From positions 3,100,001-3,164,000 of the forward strand of contig NC_088938.1 in the NCBI RefSeq assembly GCF_033473495.1: DNA of 64,000 nucleotides, read 5' to 3'. Shown here piece after piece: positions 54,724 through 64,000 of the stretch. Both the position numbers and the translations under genes were made by a program. The notes under the pieces are model-generated. The model searched no databases and was not told the origin of the DNA. It saw nothing but the letters and a program-made list of their open reading frames with translations. Each line of letters opens with the position of its first letter. Position 1 is the stretch's first letter. Origin of the DNA: Cercospora beticola. Taxonomy: Eukaryota > Ascomycota > Dothideomycetes > Mycosphaerellales > Mycosphaerellaceae.

Positions 54724-56966
54724 TTATGCTTTGCTGACCAGGTTCATCTTGGGACGCAGCTGGTTGGCGATATCATCTTTAGTCGTGACCATCTCCTTGG
54801 GGATTCGCGATACACGATATGCGCCGTCTCGGACAGCGTGGTGTTGCATGGCAGAGATACCCGAGCGATTGCTGCGGATACTGCCGGCGTCGCTGGGTGA
54901 GAGGTTACCCGGATCGCGGATCTTCGAAGGTGGTGCAAAGTCCAACGCAGTAAATGTACCTGATCGCCGCAGATGGTGCGGTGAAGGTAGTACATCCAAT
55001 GCATCGAAAGATGACGCCAATGGCGTGAAGGCGCGCACACTTGGGCTGTAAGGCCTTTGCACGCCCATAGGCGAATCTGGTCGTCGACCGTTTTGCAGCT
55101 CACGGAAAGAGCTTGGTGGCGCAAAGTCGATTGGGTTGAAAACCAAATCATCCTCCTTCAGCTTGTGGGGTGTTGGCAGGCTGGTCAGAGCCTTCGGTGG
55201 AGGAAGCATCTTTTTCGGTCCGGGGCGTCCTCGTGGACCACCGCCGGACATCGTTGAATATGCCAGCGACGGACGTCTCGAGTGATATTGGTAGCCGACG
55301 GAAGAATTATCGCTTACTCGAGGGCGAGCACGTGGCGGAGGTGTCATGGCTCTTCGAGCAGGACCTTGTGCCCATGGCTTTGCATGTGTTTGTGCACCTG
55401 GAGCATAGAATCCTCCGGTTTCTGGGTCGTAGATGATGCCATCCATGTAGCCATCATCATAGTAGTAGCCAGGATCGGTGTACTGCGCATTTGCTGGCTG
55501 AGGCTTGCTGTCATCAAAGTACTCCTTGTAGAACGAGCGAATTCTATTCGCACGGACTTCTGGATTGTCATCTGGCATGTCTGGTGGCAGCGGTCTCAAG
55601 CCCATGACTGAAAGTCTTGAGCCAGCGGCGGCGGCGGCATGTGGTGCAGCAAGACTTTGCTTTCGCTGTGGTAGTGCGTTCGGGCTCGGTGGCTCGTCGC
55701 CGTACTCGGTGTAGATCATGATTGGATCGATATCATACGGTGCATCATGGTCGGTGACGGTCACTGCGTGGTGTTCTGCCAGTGGTGCGAGCGGTGTAGG
55801 TTCTTCATCCCCGTAGTTGCTCGACTCTGGGCGACTTGAGCGGTCCGTGGTGAGCATAGAGTCGCCCCTTGAAGGGAGCGAGGAGGTAGTGGTGGTGTCG
55901 GAACTTCTTGGAGCTGGTGGCATTTGCTTTGCAACTGGCTCTGGGATAGCAATCTCCTTCGCAAGCGGTGCAGGTGCCTGCGGCTCATCAATGACAATAG
56001 ATGGCGAATCTCGAGGGCCCACTTCCTTCTCAAGAATTTCAGGTAGGTTCTTGTCAAGACTAGGCTTACGAATCGGTGGCGGCGCAGTTCGGTTGATCGA
56101 GCTGTTCATCTGACGCAGAGGGAAGTCGCCGCCCGCGGTGGGTGATGCTGGGTTTTCGGGGGACATGGAGTCGCCTCGCTTGGACCATGTTTGCGACATT
56201 GGACGAGCATTGACGAGCAGGCCGGCCTTGTCCTTATCTGCCAATGCTGAGTGATGTCCTGTTGACATGGAGTACAGAGAGCCGTTGTCACCTTGGAATC
56301 GGCCAGTCCGTATTGAACCGCCGTCAGTGGAGGGTCGCAGCAATGCCACGGATCGGTATGGGTCGTGGTCATCATGGGTTCTAGCCAGGCTGTGTATCGA
56401 CTCGTGGGACCCGTTCATTCCAGGCGGCAGCATGTAGGGACTGCCAATGTTCATGTCTAATGACAATCCAGGCGTCCGTTTCGGTTTCCCGTGGCCACTG
56501 ATCTCTTGCACGCTCATTTCAGGTTCTTTTCTGCTCTTGTTTCTCTTCACGTAGGCAGGCTCCACGCCATCCATACCGAAGTCTAAAGACTTATGCGGAT
56601 CGTGCAAATCCTCCTGTTTCTGCTTTTTGCGCAATCGTCGGTGCAACACGGCCAAAATGACAGCAGCAATTAGCAATGGGACGCTAGTCACAATGTCAGT
56701 GTACGCGCTCTGCAGTGCCCCTTTCTGCCTAATACTCACACTACGCCCATGGCGATGGCCACATTCTGTATCCCTTGCCGTGCTGAAGGCGTCTCGCAGA
56801 GGCCACTGTCGGTGCCCTTGGTACAGCTGCTCGATGACCCGCTGCTGGATCCCGAAGAGTCTCGCTGTGCCAGCACTCGCGTCGCCTCGTCCACAATTTC
56901 GCCTGCCGCTCGCTTCATCCTCTCCTTCTGCGCATCGCTCAGATGCATCTCGAGCGGTAACTTCAT
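54724..56966 (-). CDS. Single-pass membrane protein with long low-complexity tail
   Basis: Two exons, 56966-56740 and 56683-54724, give 728 residues; the 56-nt intron (GTGAGT...GACTAG) falls inside the membrane segment, and splicing restores VAIAMGVVVPLLIAAVILAV. A 70-residue N-terminal part precedes it, and RRLRKKQKQED follows, so the long C-terminal tail is probably cytosolic by the positive-inside rule. The tail is rich in Ser, Pro and Arg with repeated DFAPPS motifs (FNPIDFAPPSSFREL and TALDFAPPSKIRD), a YxxDGYMDGIIYDPETGGFY block and many potential phosphosites. No signal peptide; the first exon could sit outside if the segment acts as a reverse anchor. Similar large hypothetical proteins occur across Pezizomycotina; the function is unknown. 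Confidence 0.7.
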
Positions 56967-58748
56967 CCTCCCTTTACACGGCCGACCCCGTGAGCCGTAG
57001 TGGTGCCAGGAGGCGGTGGACTGCTTTGGCTACCACAGCACGACGCGTTTCCGATGAAGAAGGCCGGGAGTCTTGTCTGGTGGGGTTGTTCAATGGTGCT
57101 GTTTATCGCTGCATTGAGGCGCGTCCGAGGCAGTGCAATGCAGTAATTACGTTTGGTATACGAAACGCAGTGTTCCAGGGCGGGCGCTGATCGGTAATGA
57201 GGGCGTTGGGTGCGCGTAATGGTATGTACAAGGAAAGACTGCGGTCAGACTGTCGTCGTCGTCGGGCTCGGCGGCGTCGGCGGTGGTGGTGGTTGCTGAA
57301 GAGCGGTGGTGATGTCGGTTCAAACGAGTGTCGTGGTCGGCGCCATGCAAAGGAATGTGGGAGGGTGTCTCGACCTGGCGAACCGAGTACGAGAGGATCC
57401 TTGGGAGCGTGATGGCAGTTCGGTGTGTGTGTGAAAGAGAAAGGAGAGGAATGCGGAGCTTCTGCTGATTCGGACCCACCCACGGCGCGCCGTGATTCGT
57501 CGGCACCCTAGACGTTCGGCGGCTCTGACAACATGGGTCTTGATTGAATCGCAATAAAACCACTGCCCCAAACGGCAAATCTGGCCGTCAATTTGTGCCC
57601 GCCCACTTCTGCACTGCGCTGCCTCTCACCGCTCTGCGAAGGCATCGAGACTACATGGCCAGGCCATCACCACCACGGCCTCCCAATACTGCACCACCGA
57701 CGACCATCGACGCGGCTATTGACCGCCTTCCGCTGCGACCGTTGCGCTGTGGCTGCAACGAGAGTGCAGCAGCGGTGTTTCGGTCTGCTGGCGCCGAGCC
57801 TATTTCCCCTGCCTGTGCTGCAGGAACCCGTGTGGGCGCCGTGGATGGCCAATCACACTCTGTAACCTTATGTGAGACACGCTTTAGTGCTTTTTGCTGG
57901 AAATAGTGTAAGCCAAGATTCCAGCCCTTCTCGAGAGGCTTGATCAATTGGCTACGCGTCTCATGAAGACTTAATTCTCTGGTATAACGAGCTGGGTAAC
58001 GCCGGACTCGTGGGTATTGATCTTTCGTCACCACTACTCGCTATACAGCTCATGCTGTGGCATGTGAAACTGGCAATATCTGTTGTCTGGTCCTGGCTCG
58101 CCAGTTCGTTGTTGGGAACTACGATTGCCATCCCAGCAAGATCTTCCGCATGCAATCTCCGGCCGTCACCCACGGTCGCCTCCACGCGAGTCGGATGCAC
58201 GTGCAAGTTGCGAGGATGACGACTACCCGCAAGACACGGAGCGGTACCGGTACGGCCTACGGACTGTGAGAACTCTGGACTGTAAGGTGTGATGCGATTG
58301 GTCTGGTCTCCTAAAGTGCCTTCGCCGTGGTTGGTGGTGATAAAGGTGTGGTTCCACGAAACTGATCTGCGAACTGATCATGCTCCTGCAACTTCACCTT
58401 CGATCCTCCGATGTACAAGCAATACCTGTGATGCTGCCACTAGACGGAGGATGCAAGATGAACCCCCGGAAACGCAGAATTGCAGTGCCGCTTGTTACCT
58501 ATCGTTCATTGTGCTCAGAAGTGTTGAAATATAGGAAGACCAGGACTCACCCTTCCTGGTCCATACAGCCTGCAAGCAAGAACCAGATGCCCGCCATGAA
58601 AGAACAGATCCTTAAGGACAAGAGATAAGAGCTGAGTGTGTTGATGTCAAAAAAATATCGAGTGTTGCCTGAGGGTGAAGCGGTCTCCCATACTTCACAC
58701 CATTCATCCAACGCCTTCCCATCATGCTCCTATGCTCGCAAGAAGGCC
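56967..58748. other. Intergenic region of about 1.8 kb
   Basis: Promoter side of the membrane-protein gene and 3' side of the tRNA gene. Frames of 60-140 residues on both strands overlap and lack recognisable features. No gene supported. Confidence 0.4.
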
Positions 58749-58753
58749 AAAAA
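58749..58753 (-). terminator. RNA polymerase III terminator
   Basis: A run of five T on the minus strand, six bases past the tRNA discriminator base. This is the usual Pol III stop and supports Pol III transcription of the whole interrupted gene. Confidence 0.7.
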
Positions 58754-58758
58754 GTGTA

Positions 58759-58908
58759 GGGTCTGTCCCGGGATTGAACCGGGGACCTCCCGCAACTTGG
58801 ATGCATTGCTGCTCCCTAAGCGGAAATCTGCGTTGTGTGTTAGAACGATGTTCAGGTGTCTGAGGAGCTGCTGGAGCTTTACTCACCATACCACTAGACC
58901 AACAGACC
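58759..58908 (-). tRNA. tRNA-Pro (AGG) with a canonical intron and an extra spliceosomal-looking intron
   Basis: Read on the minus strand, the ends GGTCTGT and ACAGACC pair over seven bases, with C as discriminator. The A box TGGTCTAGTGG (58901-58891) and B box GGTTCAATCC (58780-58771) are intact, and the T-arm pairs CCCGG with CCGGG. The anticodon loop is TTAGGG-T with anticodon AGG at 58817-58815, and the anticodon stem TCCGC pairs with GCGGG. A 19-nt intron (58813-58795) follows position 37, the normal tRNA intron site. A second insertion of 59 nt (58886-58828) splits the 3' strand of the D-stem: GTGAGT donor, TTCTAACAC branch site, AACGCAG acceptor. Removing both leaves a canonical tRNA-Pro body (GTGGTATG joined to ATTTCCGCTTAGGG). 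Confidence 0.85.
58828..58886 (-). other. Spliceosomal-type intron inside the tRNA-Pro gene
   Basis: 59 nt, starting GTGAGT and ending CGCAG, with CTAAC whose branch A lies about 14 nt before the 3' end. Length, donor, branch and acceptor match introns of protein genes in this same window. It sits between positions 23 and 24 of the tRNA. A tRNA endonuclease would not be expected to cut here, since that enzyme measures to the anticodon loop. Confidence 0.7.
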
Positions 58909-59711
58909 GATGACTAAGCAACGGAGATTGTCGTACAAGTCCTTGCAACAAAGCTCGTGGAAGTATGGAAGCACAGGCGGTAGTAGGTGAGCGAGGTGAA
59001 CAATCATGCGGTATGTTTTCATGTCCGCTTCTTGCAAAAGCCGTACCTGTGCTTCACAAACCAGCGCCAGAGGGAGTACTTGCAACGCGGGTCCAGCAGA
59101 AGGCTAAGCTAAGGCAAGCATCCCATATGCTATATCATGCTTCAAGTCGAAGTGATGGATCGTGGCAGAATAGATCACTTCAAACCGTCCGCTGCTGCCC
59201 AACCTCGACGCGTCCGTGCAGTACGTGCAAGTAAATCAGTACGGACTAGGACTTTGTTAAAAGGCTATAAGTTCGGATTTTGTTCCAGCACTTTGGCACT
59301 TGCTAGACTTTGTATCCCCAGAGTTACAGGCGCGAAAAGGCTAAGCTGGGAACTGCGTTACGGCCTTTCTGCGAAGAACAAAGCCAGATTCGTCAGTGTT
59401 TCTTGTCAGCTTGAAGAGCTTCTCCAGAGAGCTGACCTAGGACCTGACCGACTGAGATTGGCAGCTACACAGACATTTATTTCCAGGAATTGAATATCAT
59501 GAGTCGCAGAGAAATGTAGTAGCAGTCCCGGGGTATCAAATGCATTTCCATATCTTCTGTGCCTACGACCGGTGGCGAGAACTAAGCTCAGAACAAACGC
59601 CAGCCTCCGACTCCCCTCTCCAGTGAAATTTTGGTTGAATGTCCGATTTGTCGCCCTTGATGTGAATGTGGTAACTTGGCTTTCATGAAAGAGCCCTCTG
59701 ATAACGGATGT
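58909..59711. other. Intergenic region
   Basis: Between the tRNA 5' end and the 3' end of the SERF gene. The 118-residue frame at 59137-59493 has no ATG-proximal protein features. No gene supported. Confidence 0.4.
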
Positions 59712-60040
59712 CTATTTCTTGGCGCCATCGGCGGCCTTCTTGGCCTCAGCTGCGAGAGGCGTTAGTTTTGCACAAATCGCCACCTCAGATACTTGACACA
59801 TACCGGCAGCCTGCTTCTTCCTCATAATCTCAGCGGCCTCTTCCTTGGCGCGTTGTTGCTCTGTGCCAGATAGCTTGTTCCCGGATTTCTGGATCTTCGG
59901 GTCAGCTTCTTCTGTCTCCTCATCAACAGAACCAGCAGCCCGTTCATGGCTGTGCCTCGGTGGCGTCTATGACTTACCATTCCAGCCAATTTCTTCTGGT
60001 TAGCCTCACGAGCCTTGTCACGCTGGTTTCCACGAGCCAT
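59712..60040 (-). CDS. SERF / 4F5-family small protein
   Basis: Three exons, 60040-59978, 59888-59804 and 59749-59712, give 61 residues. Introns are 89 nt (GTAAGT...ATCCAG) and 54 nt (GTATGT donor, AACTAACGC branch, TCGCAG acceptor); the first acceptor could instead be 6 nt upstream. The N-terminus MARGNQRDKAREANQKKLAG is the 4F5/SERF signature, followed by NKLSGTEQQRAKEEAAEIMR and a Lys/Ala-rich C-terminus. These tiny, highly charged proteins bind RNA and modify amyloid aggregation in animals; the fungal role is little known. Probably nuclear and cytosolic. Confidence 0.85.
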
Positions 60041-60531
60041 TCTTGCGATCCGAGCTGAAGCCTACGGATGAGAGGAATCCGGAAGATGAAACTGGTAATG
60101 CCGCGACGGTGCGATGCTGTCTTTCCCACTGACTTTGCAGGTTCCGCAATCGGATGCTCGTGCTGGTATGTCTGGCAGTCTATGGTACGTAGATGTGGAA
60201 GAGAAAAGCGAACCTGCAGGAGCAGACAAGTCCAGAAGGCAAGAGAAGCCCAAATTTGGAGCACGGGCCAAGTCAGCCGGCCTTTGCGATGTGGTTGGCC
60301 GATTGCAGCGGCAAGGGCACCGCAAACCCAACTTCACCCAAGCTTCAACTTCTCATTTCGATGCTTGCAAGGAAGGGTTGTATGCTGGTGCGATCTCCGA
60401 ACATTGATGCATGTGACGCTACGCAATTGTGATGGTATTGATTATTGACTTGGAAATTTGGAGAATCATATCACCCGGCTGCGCATCAAAACCATACTCG
60501 GTGGCAAGACCATCGGTCGAATGAACTGACA
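60041..60531. promoter_or_regulatory. Divergent promoter region
   Basis: About 490 bp between the SERF gene and the second 2EXR gene. No clear individual element. Confidence 0.3.
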
Positions 60532-61167
60532 ATGTCCGACAACGAGATCAGCATAGAACCCACATCAGAGTCAAGCCCATTTCTCACATTAGCCCCAGAA
60601 CTTCGCAACAGAATCTACGAATACGCCCTCAATCTCAGTCAAGGCTCCGAAAAGCTCGATCTCAACCACTCTTTCCGAGGCTCCAACCCTGTATTTCGCG
60701 AGCCAGGTCTATTGACCACATGTCGGCAAATCCGCCACGAATCGCTCAAGATATATCTCTTGTCCAACAACTTCGCTATCAAAGTCTTTGACTGCGAAAT
60801 ATCCCAGCTCATCGCCTTCGAACAGAGATGCTCGGCTCTGGACGTCGCGAAGAATATGAGTGTCTCAATATGGCCTGCAACAAAAAGTGAAGACTTCGAT
60901 TGGAAGGCGCTGTGGGACTGGGCGTTGTATGTTCATGCTGGAACGCCTTGGATTCCTGTGGAGGGAAGTCAACGGAGTGCGTATAGTCGCAAAGACCGGA
61001 TCACTTCGACTGTTTTCACAACATTAAGAATTGCGTGGATGATGCAGGATGCACCTATTGGAAAAGCGAAGGATGCGTTGAGAGCGCATTTGTATTCTGC
61101 ATATCGCATGCTTTGTGCTGGTAAAGGTCAAGAAGGATGGATGGCGCAGAAGGAGGTCTTCGTTTGA
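60532..61167 (+). CDS. 2EXR / F-box-like domain protein (second member)
   Basis: Single exon, 211 residues from the ATG at 60532 (MSDNEISIEPTSESS); the frame is open upstream, but that part reads like leader sequence. The N-terminal FLTLAPELRNRIYEYALNL followed by LLTTCRQIRHESLKIYL is the 2EXR family pattern, also present in the gene at 15933. The rest (DWKALWDWALYVHAG, SRKDRITSTVFTTLRI) is helical and unassigned. The two copies in the window differ too much to be a recent duplication. Confidence 0.65.
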   Translation: MSDNEISIEPTSESSPFLTLAPELRNRIYEYALNLSQGSEKLDLNHSFRGSNPVFREPGLLTTCRQIRHESLKIYLLSNNFAIKVFDCEISQLIAFEQRCSALDVAKNMSVSIWPATKSEDFDWKALWDWALYVHAGTPWIPVEGSQRSAYSRKDRITSTVFTTLRIAWMMQDAPIGKAKDALRAHLYSAYRMLCAGKGQEGWMAQKEVFV

Positions 61168-61524
61168 AGCCATGCGACAATGTGTAAGATCACCTCGTCA
61201 TTCTCCCCTACCATGGAGCATGTACAGCACTCTCGATGTGCTTGTAGCATTGCATGCAACACTCGCTGCCAACAATATGGACATTCGGCCCTCAACCAAC
61301 GGACGAACCTTCGGCTCCGAACAAATTCTTGGCACCCGATTGGCTCTCGAGCACAGCAAGGTGACGTCTCGACGAATCCTCGTGCAACGCGTATGCCACA
61401 TTCGCAGCTATTTCTCGCAAGCAACGGGAAGATATAAGTACGACCATTGCCAATCTCTGTTCAACGGTAGGAATTAGCACAACTATTCCATCTTCTACAA
61501 GGCAACAAAACCACTTTAAGGACG
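61168..61524. promoter_or_regulatory. Intergenic region upstream of the monooxygenase
   Basis: About 360 bp between two plus-strand genes. Frames here are short and featureless. Confidence 0.35.
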
Positions 61525-62844
61525 ATGTCCGCTCCATCGATCCTTATAATCGGCGCTGGCATTGCCGGTCCTCCGTTGGCATCTTTCCTCCTTCTTTCTC
61601 CTCTCCCAGCATCGCAGCTTCCATCCATAACAATTGTGGAACGACGTGCAGAAGATGATCAATCTAAGGGCCAAAACATCGACATCCGCGGGACAGGAAT
61701 GCAAATTATCCGAAACCTAGGCTTAGAAGCTGCGATCCGAAATGCTACGACTGGCGAAGAAGGTTGTCAATTCGTCGATGACAAGGGTCGCGTATGGGCA
61801 AGCTTTGCGGCGGACAAGACTGGCCAGATTCAGACCGGCACGAGCGATATCGAGATTCTGAGGGGAAGACTAGCGGCGATTTTGTTGGGGAGATTGAAGA
61901 GTTTAAGTGATGATGTGAAAGGGAAAGGGGGCAAGGGAGTGGAATTCCTGTTCGGGGACTATGTGGAAGAATTTACCGATGTTGGAGAGAAGGGGGCGGA
62001 GGTGAAATTTGCGAATTCTGGGGAGAGACGGCAATTCGACGTTGTAATCGCTGCCGATGGATTGCAGAGTCGGACGAGGAGGATGGTGTGGGGTGAGAGT
62101 GGAGAAGAAGACAGGCTCAAGAGGTTGGGCATGTATGGCGGTTTCTTCAGTATGCCGAGCGCGAAGACGGACAGCGAGTGGCGAAGATGGTTCCATACCT
62201 CGGGAAGGAGAGGCATCATGGTGAGGCCTAGCGACGACCCGAAGATCACAACGGTGTTTGCGTATGTGATCAACGAGAACGATCGCAGGCTTGAAGACGC
62301 CGCTCGAGATGGACGGAAAGGCAGCGCCACCCAACGAGCTTTGTTGAAAGAGTACTATCAGGATGCCGGGTGGGAGTGTGAGAGAATCAATAGGGAGATG
62401 GAGATAGCCGACGACTTCTACTTCGATATGGTAGCTCAGGTGAAGATGCCAAAGTGGAGCAAAGGCCGAGTGGTGCTACTCGGTGATGCTGGATATTGTG
62501 CATCGCCAATAAGCGGAATGGGAACGACCTTGGCACTCAACGGAGCGTACAGCCTCGCTGGAGCCCTGACTCGTAATCCGCACGATCACGCTGCGGCATT
62601 CGAAGAGTACGAGAACAGCATGCGGCCTCTCGTGGACCGCGCTCAAGCATTACCACTCGGTGGCAGAGTGCACTATCTCATCAACCCGGAGTCAGTCTGG
62701 GGTGTATGGGTTCTGCATTTGCTGTGCTGGTTCTTCTGCCAGTCTGGCATCGCAATGCTGCTCGCGCGGTTCCAAGGTCCTCCAGCAAATGCCGTGCCTA
62801 TCAAAGAGCACGGCTTCACGCAGGCAGCTGAATGGCGAGAGTAA
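61525..62844 (+). CDS. FAD-dependent monooxygenase (UbiH / TetX-like aromatic hydroxylase)
   Basis: Single exon, 439 residues. The three motifs of class A flavoprotein hydroxylases are present: GxGxxG in ILIIGAGIAGPPLA (residues 6-19), the DG motif in FDVVIAADGLQSRTR (about 175), and the GD motif in VVLLGDAGYCASPISGMGTT (about 315). QNIDIRGTGMQIIRNLGLE after the first motif matches TetX-like and salicylate-hydroxylase-like fungal enzymes. They use FAD, NAD(P)H and O2 to hydroxylate aromatic or polyketide substrates. A C-terminal hydrophobic stretch (VWVLHLLCWFFCQSGIAMLL) may touch a membrane. No other secondary-metabolism genes flank it closely, so its substrate is open. Confidence 0.85.
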   Translation: MSAPSILIIGAGIAGPPLASFLLLSPLPASQLPSITIVERRAEDDQSKGQNIDIRGTGMQIIRNLGLEAAIRNATTGEEGCQFVDDKGRVWASFAADKTGQIQTGTSDIEILRGRLAAILLGRLKSLSDDVKGKGGKGVEFLFGDYVEEFTDVGEKGAEVKFANSGERRQFDVVIAADGLQSRTRRMVWGESGEEDRLKRLGMYGGFFSMPSAKTDSEWRRWFHTSGRRGIMVRPSDDPKITTVFAYVINENDRRLEDAARDGRKGSATQRALLKEYYQDAGWECERINREMEIADDFYFDMVAQVKMPKWSKGRVVLLGDAGYCASPISGMGTTLALNGAYSLAGALTRNPHDHAAAFEEYENSMRPLVDRAQALPLGGRVHYLINPESVWGVWVLHLLCWFFCQSGIAMLLARFQGPPANAVPIKEHGFTQAAEWRE

Positions 62845-63013
62845 TGCTGAGCATTCGCGTCGGACAGTGGCCCGTCGAATATCCTCCGAAGTGCTAGAAG
62901 CTGCACCTACGTTTCCTTCGTCGGTCCACGTAGATGTGGGTAGGTTTGAAGTTTTCCAAGCCACAGAAGGTAACATGAATTCTCTTATAACAGTGAAACA
63001 CTCTTGTTCGATC

Positions 63014-63580
63014 TCAAGCTCCTTTCAGCTCATATCTTGCCTTCTGCAATTCCTCCAGATCCAGCGGCGCCAGCTGTTGCCTGACGAACATGGTGAGGCC
63101 CAGAATGATAGCAGGTAGACTCTCTCTCCACGCGTCGTCCAGACTCCCTTGTCTCCAGCTCACGAACGCAGCAAGTGTCAACAGTGCCGCAAGCCCTGCA
63201 TTGAGACAGACCAGATACTTCTCAACTGGGCTCTTCTCTGCTTCAACTCGATATACCGCTCTCTTGCCTTTCCTCTCCAGCTTCTCAATCGGCATGAAAT
63301 GCAATATGTAAGCAGTACATGCCAGACTAGAAATACCGAGGATCGCTATCAGTCGCTGGCGAGCAGTCGATGCTGTAACAAAAGTGTAGAGAAAGACGAG
63401 AGACGCGATGAAGGGTATGCTGAGAAAGGCTCTGCGGTAAAGTTCGTTCTTTGCGGAGTCTTCTGCTTCGAGGTCGGCTATGAGCTTCTCTTGGTGCTCT
63501 TCGTCGAGATCTTCGGGCTCGTTATCGTCGTCTTCGGAAGGGTAGCGGAATGTTCTGCGTAAGCGGGCTGCGGCCATCAT
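63014..63580 (-). CDS. Small multi-pass membrane protein of unknown function
   Basis: Single exon, 188 residues from the ATG at 63580 (MMAAARLRRTFRYPSEDD); the frame extends upstream to 63697 but that part looks untranslated. An acidic N-terminal segment (DDDNEPEDLDEEHQ) precedes hydrophobic segments AFLSIPFIASLVFLYTFV, LIAILGISSLACTAYIL, CLNAGLAALLTLAAFV and LPAIILGLTMFVR. The RRTFRYPSEDD start and PLDLEELQKARYELKG end look like a conserved fungal family I cannot name. The stop is about 170 bp from the convergent monooxygenase stop. Likely an organelle or ER membrane protein. Confidence 0.65.
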   Translation of the reverse strand: MMAAARLRRTFRYPSEDDDNEPEDLDEEHQEKLIADLEAEDSAKNELYRRAFLSIPFIASLVFLYTFVTASTARQRLIAILGISSLACTAYILHFMPIEKLERKGKRAVYRVEAEKSPVEKYLVCLNAGLAALLTLAAFVSWRQGSLDDAWRESLPAIILGLTMFVRQQLAPLDLEELQKARYELKGA

Positions 63581-64000
63581 AGCCTTGGAGGGAGGACACG
63601 CTGCTGTGTGGGTTGGATGATTGGGATATTGCATTTGGGGTCGACGGTCGTCAACATGCGCGGCGATGCTTGCCTGGCGGTGGCACAGCTCGGCCACCTA
63701 TGTTTGGAGTGAAGCACATGCTGGCGGAATTGTTGCCTGTGTCGAGCTTGCAGGTCCCACGCTTGCGTCACAAGGTGGGTGGTCTTGGACATGCAAGCCA
63801 CCAACTTCTGGCAGGTGAACCTCACCTTCTTGCAGCTTTCATCGGCGCCGGAACATGCCTGCGGCACGGAGAAAGAGCTGAGAAGGAAAGCTCCTACTTT
63901 CCATCCACCGTCAAGGCCAGCATGCTCCATTTGCCGCTTCGCCGGTGGTCGGCCGCAGAAGCTGCCTGCAGCTCCATCCTGTAGCCTTCATCTCGCGACA
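63581..64000. other. Window end, upstream flank
   Basis: Promoter side of the small membrane-protein gene up to the window edge. Short overlapping frames only; a gene continuing beyond the window cannot be excluded. Confidence 0.35.

Noticed and set aside
1..64000. CRISPR arrays, intact transposons, viral genes
   Set aside because: No regularly spaced repeats, no transposase, integrase or reverse-transcriptase motifs, and no long terminal repeats were seen on either strand.

Overview
The window reads as nuclear DNA of a filamentous ascomycete (Pezizomycotina). A Dothideomycete is my best guess but is not proven. The evidence is many short GT-AG introns (about 40-170 nt) with CTAAC/CTGAC-like branch sites and GTAAGT/GTACGN donors, both strands coding, and recognisable fungal genes: an FlbA-type RGS regulator, Chk1, GPI10, ICE2, a Yck-type casein kinase I and DUF3405. 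I see no bacterial operons, no CRISPR array and no intact transposon.

Layout. 0.7-7.6 kb: three minus-strand genes, namely a transcription factor with both C2H2 and Zn2Cys6 DNA-binding modules, GPI mannosyltransferase 3, and an FAD oxidoreductase. 8.6-9.6 kb: a secreted, probably GPI-anchored glycoprotein. 9.9-13.4 kb: three tandem paralogues of an unknown family sharing one intron position. 13.8-16.6 kb: small conserved hypothetical genes, including a DUF1761-type membrane protein and a 2EXR/F-box-like protein. 16.9-23.9 kb: a DUF3405 type II membrane protein and a large NRPS-like gene whose catalytic motifs have decayed. 24-27 kb is gene-poor and holds a diverged direct repeat. 27.2-32.5 kb: CHK1 and FlbA. 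32.5-38.5 kb is a gene-free stretch of about 6 kb. 38.5-45.4 kb: a secreted protein, an SDR, MYG1 and ICE2. 45.9-48.9 kb: a four-exon gene recoverable only by assembling introns, divergent from an MFS transporter. 50.4-52.5 kb: casein kinase I with a long in-frame extension after its stop. 54.7-57 kb: a single-pass membrane protein with a long low-complexity tail. 58.76-58.91 kb: a proline tRNA gene. 59.7-63.6 kb: a SERF protein, a second 2EXR protein, a TetX/UbiH-like monooxygenase and a small membrane protein.

The most unusual item is the tRNA-Pro(AGG) gene. Besides the ordinary short tRNA intron after position 37, it carries a 59-nt insertion in the D-arm that looks exactly like a spliceosomal intron (GTGAGT donor, CTAAC branch site, CGCAG acceptor). 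Removing it restores a canonical tRNA-Pro.

Most of the genes are housekeeping or developmental and do not form an obvious biosynthetic cluster. Exon boundaries were deduced by hand from reading frame, splice consensus and, for the tandem family, comparison between paralogues.
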